Shown in pieces: positions 17,001-25,738 of a stretch of DNA of 46,364 nt. Each line of letters opens with the position of its first letter. The first letter of the stretch is position 1. The notes beneath the pieces are model-generated. The model saw only the letters and a program-made list of their open reading frames with translations, did no database searches and had not been told where the DNA came from. Origin of the DNA: Nannocystineae bacterium (GTDB lineage Bacteria > Myxococcota_A > Polyangia > Haliangiales > Haliangiaceae); assembly GCA_007133195.1 (NCBI GenBank), contig SLNH01000173.1, forward strand, positions 1 through 46,364, written 5' to 3'. A program made the position numbers and the translations under genes.

Positions 17001-18126
17001 CATGGAGCGCGCCCTCGAGGACGTCCACGCGATCCGAAACGAGACGCTTTCCGCAGACCAAGTCGTCGGCAAGCCCTACCTCGAGATCGCACCCGATCGC
17101 GACGAGATCGCTCGGCACGGCCTGAGCATGGCGCAGGTCCAGCGCGTCGTCAGCGCCGCCGTCGGCGGGGCGCGGGTGACGACCACCGTCGAGGGACGCG
17201 AGCGCTACCCGGTGAGGGTCCGCTACCAGCGCGAGCGGCGGCAAGACGTCAAGGACATGAGCGAGATCCTCGTCGAGACCCCCGCCGGAGCCCACATCCC
17301 GCTCGGCCAGATCGCCGACATCGAATACCGGCGCGGGCCCCAGATGATCCGCAGCGAGGACACGTTCCTCACCGCCTTCATCACGTTTGGCGCGCAGCCG
17401 GGCTGGGCGGAGGTCGACGCCGTCGAGGAGGCGCGCGATCACCTGCGCGGGCTCGTCGCCACCGGTGAGCTCGACATTCCGGAAGGGGTGAGCTACCAGT
17501 TCGCCGGCGACTACGAGCAGCAAGAGCGCGCCGCCCGCACGCTGATGGTGGTCCTCCCCGTCGCGCTCGTCGTGATCTTCCTGATCTTGTTTCTGCAATT
17601 TCGATCGGTGGTGACCACCGGGATCGTGTTTTCCAGCATCGCCGTGGCGTGGGCGGGCGGGTTCGTCATGCTCCACCTGTACGGCCAGTCCTGGTTCGCC
17701 GACGTCTCGCTGCTCGGGGAAAACCTCCGCGATCTGTTCAACCTCGGCGCCGTGAACCTGTCGGTCGCGGTGTGGGTTGGATTTTTGGCTCTGTTCGGCA
17801 TCGCCGTCGACAACGGGGTGGTGGTGACCACCTACATGGATCAGACGTTTTCGCGCGAGCAGCCCGCATCCCGGGACGCCATTCACGAGGCCGTGATCCA
17901 GGCCGGCGAGCGCCGCCTGCGCCCGTGCCTGCTCACCACCGGCACCACGCTCATCGCCCTCCTCCCCGTGCTCACCTCGACCGGCCGGGGCAGCGACATC
18001 ATGATCCCCATGGCCATCCCCAGCGTGGGCGGCATGGCCTTCGTGCTCCTCACGCTCATCACGGTGCCGGTCCTCTACGCGCTCGCGCGCGAGCGCCGGT
18101 GGATCGGGCATGAGGACGGGTCTTGA
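14032..18126 (+). CDS. cusA: CusA-like heavy-metal RND efflux pump, unusually long
   Basis: The pump uses proton flow to extrude metal ions. At 1364 residues it is about 300 longer than E. coli CusA (about 1047). The HME signature GTIVDMGVIVTEN is intact in TM4. Met874 (DPAPVGML) and Met963 (TRLTMLQTG) sit where CusA's metal-binding methionines 573 and 623 are, from memory of the alignment, supporting Cu(I)/Ag(I). Extra sequence appears in four places: about 352-424 (Trp/Asp-rich periplasmic), about 600-740 (four additional hydrophobic segments), about 885-930 (acidic) and a 20-residue loop before the TM10 region (GENLRDLFNLGAVN). The start at 14032 overlaps the cusB stop as ATGA; an in-frame ATG nine codons earlier is rejected. 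Such long variants exist elsewhere. Confidence 0.92.
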   Translation: MTQGSAADRSVLGRVVRGCLDQKLVVGIVALLLAGWGIATAPFDWDTGKLPRDPVPALAIPNLGENQQIVFTEWPGRSPEDVQDQVTYPLSVELMGIPGVEEVRSNSVFGFSMIFLIFEEGIEFYWSRARILEKLNALPAGTLPDGVAPALGPDATALGQVFWYTLEGRDSQGEPAGGWDLDELRTVQDWYVRHGLLSAPGISEVASIGGHVSEYQVDVDPDALRAHGVTLTQVLRAVEDSNLDVGAGVTEINRVEYLVRGRGFIQDIADLERAVVEARGDGVPIRVRDVADVERGPRERRGAITVGGAEAVGGVAIVREGYNPLHAIQNVRDQIDELGPGMPEKAIIDWSATSRAEVSAFAEERGFRAFLSEAPGDLDHDAWTSWMDDNPRAPWTEHLGPLANWVSDPSGEAWPSWLSRSRLEIVPFYDRSGLIHETLGTLKGALIQQILVTILVVIVLLVHLRSALVISAMLPFAVLLSFIMMKLFGVDANVVALAGIAISIGTIVDMGVIVTENVYRHLREAPADEPRREVIFRGTREVSSAIITAIATTLISFLPVFTMTGAEGRMFGPLAYTKTFVLIAAIFIAVTILPAALHLLSANRPRGSMRRSLHIGLGLACAAVLTASVVQGWPVAAGAAVIALCLTLVRLAGDGAAAVGPPRVQAAARRAAGLVGGAAGLFARQPWLLSAAAAAVVGWILAGVWEPLGPEPGHAGNALFVGLVVGGILGALTAFRRAYVPLLRWSLRNKAAALSLPIALVLAGPTIWLGFDRVFGFVPAAAEGVGLSDDGVRESRPYSALRNAFPGLGREFMPPFDEGSFLWMPTLSYHGSIGEALEILRYQDLAIESVPEVAGVYGKIGRAETALDPAPVGMLESVIHYKSEYKTDDAGRRLSFAYDASSGEFSRDEDGELIPDDGGRAYRQWRDHINTPDDIWEEIVAAAEMPGVTSAPQLQPIETRLTMLQTGMRAPMGVKVRGPDLETLESVVADMERALEDVHAIRNETLSADQVVGKPYLEIAPDRDEIARHGLSMAQVQRVVSAAVGGARVTTTVEGRERYPVRVRYQRERRQDVKDMSEILVETPAGAHIPLGQIADIEYRRGPQMIRSEDTFLTAFITFGAQPGWAEVDAVEEARDHLRGLVATGELDIPEGVSYQFAGDYEQQERAARTLMVVLPVALVVIFLILFLQFRSVVTTGIVFSSIAVAWAGGFVMLHLYGQSWFADVSLLGENLRDLFNLGAVNLSVAVWVGFLALFGIAVDNGVVVTTYMDQTFSREQPASRDAIHEAVIQAGERRLRPCLLTTGTTLIALLPVLTSTGRGSDIMIPMAIPSVGGMAFVLLTLITVPVLYALARERRWIGHEDGS

Positions 18127-18159
18127 AACCCGCTTTCGGAGCCGCCATCATGCCCTGCG

Positions 18160-19431
18160 ATGCAACCGCGGACAGCCGGGTCCGTCGCCCTGGGGTGCGG
18201 GCTGCTGGCGGCGGCGCCCGCCGTCGCCGCTTCCGCCCCCGAGGTGATGGGATATCTCCCGCACTGGGAGCGCGGTGCGGAGATCCGCTGGGACGTCGTC
18301 GATACGGTGGCCTACTTCGACGTGGGGGTCGCGCGCGACGGTAGCCTCGGTGACGCCGCCGGCTGGCCAGGCGATCCCGACGTCGCGGCGCTCGTGGCGG
18401 AGGCCGAGCGCGAAGGCGGGCGCGTCGTGCTCACGGCGACGAAGTTCGAAGCCGCCACCGACGACGGCATCGCCGCGCTCGTGACAAGCGCCGAGGCCAC
18501 GGCGCGGTTTACCGACGAAGCGCTGTCGCTCGTGGAAGCCGGCGGCGGCCACGGCCTCAACATCGACTTCGAGTTCGTGGACGCAGACGATCGCGACGAG
18601 TTCACGGCCTTCGTCGCCGAGGTCGCCGCCGGGTTTCACGCCGCAGACCCCGACTACCACGTGTCGGTGGCCGTCCCCGCGCTGAATACCGGCGACGCCT
18701 ACGACGCCGCGGGCCTGCTCGCCTCGGCCGACGCCCTGTTCATCATGGGCTACGACTACCACTACCGGGGCGGCAATCCGGGGCCGGTCGCTCCGCTCGC
18801 CAGCGGAACGCTGTGGCCCGTCGAGGATTTCAACCTCGAGGCGACGCTCGACCTATACACCGCGCCGGTCGACCCGGCCGATCGCCATCGCCTCATCCTC
18901 GGGCTCCCGCTTTACGGCTACGATTGGCCCGCGAATTCCGGCGAACCGCTGGCCACGGCCACCGGCGAGGCGGAGTCGGTGTTTTATCGAGACTGGCAAG
19001 ACGGCGTCGAGCCGGGCGACCTCCGCTGGGACGACGAGGCGCAAGCGCCGTGGCGCGTGTACGAAGACGACGGTGGCTACCGGCAGGTTTGGGCGGAAAA
19101 CGAACAGAGCATTCAGGCGAAGCTCGAGCTCGCCGCGGACTATGGGGTGGGCGCGGGTTTTTGGGCGCTGGGTTACGCCGGGGGCGACACCGCGCTTTGG
19201 GATCGAGTCGCCGACCACACGGGCGGGGCGCCTCCCCCGGATGAGGGGCGCGACGCGGGCGCGACGGTGCCAGACGCGGAGGCGGACGCGGACGCCGGCG
19301 CCGGCGCCGGCGCCGAGGTCGGCGGTGCGGGATGTCACGCGGCCCGCGGAGCGCCCGTCGCCGGCGGGGCGCTCGCGCTCATCGCGGCGCTCCTCATCAC
19401 GAGCCGAGGGCGACGACCGTCCAGCCCGTGA
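18160..19431 (+). CDS. GH18-fold glycosidase-like secreted protein with MYXO-CTERM-like tail
   Basis: The 423-residue protein starts with a signal peptide (cleavage near AVA-AS) and continues with EVMGYLPHWERG, the opening strand of GH18 enzymes of the YaaH/SleL type. The catalytic strand reads HGLNIDFEFV. The D-x-E pair of the GH18 motif DGxDxDxE is present, with Asn in the second Asp position as in spore-cortex lysins and His in place of the first Asp. Later barrel strands (ADALFIMGYDYHYRG, LILGLPLYGYDWP, GFWALGYAGGD) fit the family. An acidic/Ala-Gly linker leads to GGAGCHAARG, a hydrophobic segment and a basic end, the MYXO-CTERM sorting arrangement. Substrate (chitin, peptidoglycan or other glycan) is unknown. 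It begins 33 bases after cusA, but no functional link is evident. Confidence 0.82.
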   Translation: MQPRTAGSVALGCGLLAAAPAVAASAPEVMGYLPHWERGAEIRWDVVDTVAYFDVGVARDGSLGDAAGWPGDPDVAALVAEAEREGGRVVLTATKFEAATDDGIAALVTSAEATARFTDEALSLVEAGGGHGLNIDFEFVDADDRDEFTAFVAEVAAGFHAADPDYHVSVAVPALNTGDAYDAAGLLASADALFIMGYDYHYRGGNPGPVAPLASGTLWPVEDFNLEATLDLYTAPVDPADRHRLILGLPLYGYDWPANSGEPLATATGEAESVFYRDWQDGVEPGDLRWDDEAQAPWRVYEDDGGYRQVWAENEQSIQAKLELAADYGVGAGFWALGYAGGDTALWDRVADHTGGAPPPDEGRDAGATVPDAEADADAGAGAGAEVGGAGCHAARGAPVAGGALALIAALLITSRGRRPSSP

Positions 19432-19717
19432 ACTGGGGTGGCCCCGCCAAGACACCGGTGAGCTTGCCCTGCGCGTGCGCCTTGCGGAACGCGTCGCTGT
19501 TTTTCCACGCATCGAAGGCGGTTTGATCGCGCCAAACCGAGTGTGAAAGGTAGAGCTGCGTTCCGTCGTCAGCGACGTCACCCTTGAGGAGGCGGAAGCT
19601 CTCGAACCCATCGACCTCGTCGAGATAGGACTCTCGCTCTCGCCAGGCGCGCTCGAACTCCTCGCAGTGATCCGGATTTACGCGGAATTGGTTCATCGCG
19701 AAAAATTTGGCTGTCAT
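19397..19717 (-). CDS. IsdG/HmoB-like heme-degrading monooxygenase (ABM domain)
   Basis: The 106-residue protein is a single ferredoxin-like ABM domain. It has the IsdG catalytic triad at family spacing: Asn9 (FFAMNQF), Trp71 (FDAWKNSD) and His81 (FRKAHAQG), with W to H ten residues apart. Enzymes with this triad cleave heme and release iron. A role in general ABM-type oxidation is less likely given the triad. The start MTAKFFAMN (19717) is preferred over an ATG six codons upstream because it matches the family N-terminus. The 3' end overlaps the 3' end of the GH18 gene by 35 bases in convergent orientation, so the two transcripts are antisense there. Confidence 0.82.
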   Translation of the reverse strand: MTAKFFAMNQFRVNPDHCEEFERAWRERESYLDEVDGFESFRLLKGDVADDGTQLYLSHSVWRDQTAFDAWKNSDAFRKAHAQGKLTGVLAGPPQFTGWTVVALGS

Positions 19718-19927
19718 CGCGCCAAGCCTAATCAAGGACCCGGCGCGCGTCTACCGCGCGAACGGCGCGCGGCCAAAAATCTGACGCCAGCCGCAAAATT
19801 GGCGCGCTGCGCACCGATCGCTCCGGACGCGCCCGGACACGGACTGGGCGCGCCGCGCGATAGGCAGGCCCTTTATCCGGCCATCCCCTGGCCCGCGGTG
19901 GCCTAATCCGAGCTATCCTCCGACGCG

Positions 19928-19948
19928 GTCGCTCGGCGGCCGAGCGAC
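19928..19948. repeat. 9-base inverted repeat ahead of the hybrid kinase gene
   Basis: GTCGCTCGG and CCGAGCGAC flank a 3-base loop, ending 38 bases before the kinase start. It could be an operator or a stable leader hairpin; no T-run follows, so termination is unlikely. Confidence 0.4.
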
Positions 19949-19986
19949 GACGCCTCGTCTAGACTCGAAAGGGCTGAAGTAGCCGC

Positions 19987-22367
<2,381 letters not shown>

Positions 22368-22371
<4 letters not shown>

Positions 22372-23324
22372 CCTCGATCGCGACAGTCACCGTAAGCCCT
22401 GCCTTGGACAAGAGCTCCTCCGTGGAGCAGGTGTTCGCCGAGCACAAGCTGCGCTGCAGCGAGCCGGCGTACGAGCCCGGAGGCGGGGGCCTGAATGTGA
22501 GCCGCGCGATCGCCAACCTGGACGGCGAGTCGCTCGCGCTGTGGACCTGCGGCGGCCCCACCGGTGAGCTCCTGCGCGAGTTCGTCGACGAGCGCGGCCT
22601 GCGACACGAGGCGATTCCAGTCTCCGGGATGACGCGCGAAAACCTGGCTATCTACGAGCGGACCAGCGGCTATCAGTACCGCTTCGGAATGCCGGGCGCG
22701 CCCATGACGGAGCGCGAGGCACGGGAGGTCTGCGCTCGGGTCGCCGCGCTCGACCCGGCACCCGATTACCTCGTGCTGAGCGGCAGCCTCCCCCCCGGCG
22801 CCGGCGACGACCTCTACGCCCGGCTCGCCGAACGCGCGCCTTCGCACACGCGGATCATTTTAGACACGAGCGGACCACCGCTGCATTACGCGCTGGATCA
22901 GGGCGTGTTCTTGGTCAAACCGAACGTCCGCGAGCTCGAGCATATGGAAAAGCGCAGCTTCGACAACGAACGAGACATGGTCGAGGCGGTCCAGCGCTGC
23001 GTCCGCGCCGGGCGAGCAGAGGTGGTGGTGACATCGCTCGGCGCGGGCGGCGCGCTCTTGGTCACCGGCCAGCAGGTCGCGCACATCCGGTCGCCGACCG
23101 TCCCGATCCGCAGCAAGGTCGGCGCCGGCGACAGCATGGTCGCCGGAATCACGGTGAGCCTGGCCCGCGGCCTTCCGATCGCCGACGCGGCCCGTTACGG
23201 CGTCGCAGCGGGCGCGGCCGCCGTGATGACGGCCGGCAGCGAGCTGTGCCGAAAGCAAGACACCGACGCGCTATTCGAAGAGATGAACGAGACCGCCGCA
23301 AAGCGGGAACAGCGGTCCAGCTAG
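22368..23324 (+). CDS. PfkB-family hexose/phosphofructokinase
   Basis: Ribokinase-fold enzyme of the 1-phosphofructokinase/6-phosphofructokinase II type, phosphorylating a sugar phosphate with ATP. The 318 residues match the usual 310-320. The N-terminus ATVTVSPALDKSSSV and the sugar-binding motif PGGGGLNVSRAIANL are characteristic. The catalytic block VGAGDSMVAG gives the base Asp. The exact substrate (fructose-1-phosphate, fructose-6-phosphate or tagatose-6-phosphate) is not resolvable by eye. Translation begins at TTG overlapping the upstream hybrid kinase stop, so the two are coupled. Its stop shares the bases CTAG with the convergent manA stop. Neighbouring manA suggests a local theme of hexose-phosphate interconversion. 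Confidence 0.88.
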
Positions 23325-24520
23325 GCGTCCTTTGGGACGTAAGCGGCGTAGACCACGCCGCTTCCCTCGATGTGAACGCGCGGGGCCGACGCGGCGATGA
23401 GGGCCGCGCGGCCGCCCGACAAAGACAGGCTCTCGCCGCCGTCTGGGTCGCGAATCGTCACTTGGCCCTCCGCGCAGATCGCGAGCGAAGCCGAGCTTAG
23501 CCCGGACAGGACGCAATCGCGCCCGCCCCGCGCCGACACGCGGGCCAGCTCGAACTCCTCCGCGGGCGTTTGATAGACAGACACGCCGGGCCCCGTAGGC
23601 TGCGCCCGCACGATACGGGGCGGCGCCGGCGCCGGATCGACGACCGCGTCGAGCTCGGCGGTGGCGACGGGCTTCGTGGTGAGGCCCCCGCGCAAAACGT
23701 TATCCGAGCTCGCCATGACCTCCACCGCCGTGCCCCGAAGATACGAGTGAAGCTGGCGGGGCGGTAGGAACAGGCCGTCCCCGGGAGAGAGCTCGACGAA
23801 ATTCAGATAAAGCGGTGCGAGCGCGCCGAGATCCCGCGGGTGGCGAGCCAAAAGCTCGGCCACCACGCTCGCCTCCTGGCTCGCCGAGCGCGCCGCTCCG
23901 CGCGCGACCTGATCGAGGATCGCTCGGCTCCGGCGCTCCTCGATGCGCAAGAGCGCAGAGAAAAACGCGCTCACCTCGCCCGTCTTTGCGAGCGCGCTCA
24001 CCTCGGGCTGGAGCTCATCTACGTTCATGTCCTCGAACGCCGCCACGATGTCGGGCGGCGTCCGAAATCCGGCCAGCGCCGCAAACGGAGACAGCGCCAC
24101 GACGAGCTCCGGCTTGTGCCGGGCATCCCGATAGCACCGCTCCGGGGCGTCGCGAGGAACGCCGGCCGCTTCCTCGCGGCGAAAGCCCGCGCGGGCCTGA
24201 TCCCGATCGGGATGACATTGAATCGACAGCGGCTTCTCCGCGGCGATGAGCTTTAGCAAAAACGGAAGTTCGTGGCCGAGCCGCGCGTTTGCGCGTCCGC
24301 CGACCTGGTCCGCGTCCGCGCCGGCCAGAAGCTCCGCCAGCGGCACCGTGCCCGCCGGCGTGTACACCCGCGACGGCGCCGCCGGATGAGTCCCGAGCCA
24401 CATCTCCGCCCACGGCTCTCGGTTCGGGTTGTCCGCGCCGAGGAGCGCGGGCAGCGCCGTGGGAGATCCCCAATCGTAGCGGCGAATTGGGGCCTCGAGT
24501 CGGTAAAGTGAGCCCGCCAT
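23321..24520 (-). CDS. manA: Mannose-6-phosphate isomerase, class I
   Basis: Zinc enzyme interconverting mannose-6-phosphate and fructose-6-phosphate, feeding GDP-mannose and polysaccharide synthesis or mannose catabolism. The 399 residues match type I PMIs. The metal/active-site block IQCHPDRDQARAGF is conserved, as are RYDWGSPTALP near the start, HKPELVVAL, and GDGLFLPPRQLHSYLRGTAVEVMASSDNVLRGG. The start MAGSLYRL is preferred to an ATG 12 codons earlier, because family members begin close to this point and the longer form would overlap the upstream gene. It lies 10 bases after the threonine dehydratase-like gene and is probably cotranscribed. It ends in a 4-base CTAG overlap with the convergent PfkB gene. 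Confidence 0.92.
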   Translation of the reverse strand: MAGSLYRLEAPIRRYDWGSPTALPALLGADNPNREPWAEMWLGTHPAAPSRVYTPAGTVPLAELLAGADADQVGGRANARLGHELPFLLKLIAAEKPLSIQCHPDRDQARAGFRREEAAGVPRDAPERCYRDARHKPELVVALSPFAALAGFRTPPDIVAAFEDMNVDELQPEVSALAKTGEVSAFFSALLRIEERRSRAILDQVARGAARSASQEASVVAELLARHPRDLGALAPLYLNFVELSPGDGLFLPPRQLHSYLRGTAVEVMASSDNVLRGGLTTKPVATAELDAVVDPAPAPPRIVRAQPTGPGVSVYQTPAEEFELARVSARGGRDCVLSGLSSASLAICAEGQVTIRDPDGGESLSLSGGRAALIAASAPRVHIEGSGVVYAAYVPKDA

Positions 24521-24530
24521 GGGTGCGAGC

Positions 24531-25553
24531 CTACTCGATGTGGGCGCCGGGACCATCCCAGCCGTGCGCGACGACGCGGGTGAACGCGTCCATATCGACG
24601 TTGCGGCCGGAGGCCACCACGACCACCCGGTCGCCTAGCTCGCTCATCCGTCCCGACATGAGCGCGGCGATCCCCACCGCCGCCGCCCCCTCGAGCACGC
24701 GCCGCTCCTCGCGATACGCGTAGCGCATGGCGGCCGCGATTTCGGCCTCCGAGACCAGGACCACGTCCGCGACGAACGCCTGGACCATGCTCAGCGTGAA
24801 TCGATTGTCGTTGCCTATCCCGCCGCCGAGGCTGTCCGCGAGCGACCGCTGTTCGATCACATCCACCGGCCGACCCGCCCGGAGGCTCGCCGCCATCGCC
24901 GCCCCCCGCTCCATCGATACGCCGATGACGCGCGCGCCCGGCGCCGCCGTGGCCACGGCGAGGCCGATCCCCGCGGCCAGCCCTCCGCCCGACAGGGGCA
25001 CCAACACCGTATCCACGCCGGGCTCGTCTTCGGCGATCTCGAGCCCGATGGTGCCCTGCCCGGCGATGACGCCTCTGTGATCGAACGGCGGGATCTCCGA
25101 GAGCCCTTGTTCGGCGACCAGCCGATCGACCTCGAGCTGCGCGTCGTCTTGGCTCGCCCCCGCGATGCGCACGTCGGCGCCTAGCTCGCGAAGGGCGTCC
25201 ACCTTGTTTTGGGGAACGAGCTCAGAGATGCAGACCACGGCCTGTGCCCCGGCCTCGCGCGCCGCATGCGCGAGCGCGCGCCCGTGGTTCCCGGTCGAAG
25301 CGGCGACCACACCGCGCCGCCTCGCGTCATCGCTGAGCGCCGCGAGCGCGCTCACCGCACCGCGCAGCTTGAACGAGCCCGTGGCCTGCTCACACTCGAG
25401 CTTGAGCGAGACGGCTCGGCCCGTGTGCGCCGACAGCCGCGGCGAAACCTCGAGTGGGGTGCGGCGCGCGCGGCCTCGCAAGCGGTGACGCGCCGCGAAA
25501 ACGTCTCGCATCGTGACGAGACCACTGCCCGTCGCACTCATCACGGCGACCAT
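24531..25553 (-). CDS. Threonine/serine dehydratase-like PLP enzyme
   Basis: Fold-type II PLP enzyme that deaminates threonine or serine to a 2-oxoacid. The 340 residues carry the PLP lysine in GSFKLRGA, the substrate-phosphate loop STGNHGRALA, and the PLP-phosphate Gly loop PLSGGGLAAG. There is no C-terminal ACT regulatory domain, so it is shorter than biosynthetic IlvA (about 514) and fits catabolic or EutB-like (hydroxyectoine) dehydratases and serine racemases. Nothing nearby points to ectoine metabolism. Starts at 25553 or 25541 (MSATGS) are both plausible; neither has a strong ribosome site. It is followed after 10 bases by manA on the same strand. Confidence 0.85.
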   Translation of the reverse strand: MVAVMSATGSGLVTMRDVFAARHRLRGRARRTPLEVSPRLSAHTGRAVSLKLECEQATGSFKLRGAVSALAALSDDARRRGVVAASTGNHGRALAHAAREAGAQAVVCISELVPQNKVDALRELGADVRIAGASQDDAQLEVDRLVAEQGLSEIPPFDHRGVIAGQGTIGLEIAEDEPGVDTVLVPLSGGGLAAGIGLAVATAAPGARVIGVSMERGAAMAASLRAGRPVDVIEQRSLADSLGGGIGNDNRFTLSMVQAFVADVVLVSEAEIAAAMRYAYREERRVLEGAAAVGIAALMSGRMSELGDRVVVVASGRNVDMDAFTRVVAHGWDGPGAHIE

Positions 25554-25738
25554 CCGTATCCCGACGCCGCCCTGTCAAGGCGAAGCGGCACAGGTGCGCA
25601 CACGTAGGGCGACGAGCGACACAGCACGCAGAACCCGGGGAGCATCATCGCTAGTACGAATGCTAAGCTGTGCGTTGGGCGCGGATCGCCGCGTCGCGCC
25701 TTTGCGTGTGACCTGGTTGCACGAGCGAAGTCGGACTC

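Noticed and set aside
14434..18111. Very long open frame (1225 codons) on the minus strand opposite cusA
   Set aside because: The protein would be Arg/His/Asp/Val-rich without any recognisable motif, while the plus strand encodes a clear RND pump. High GC removes stops from antisense frames.
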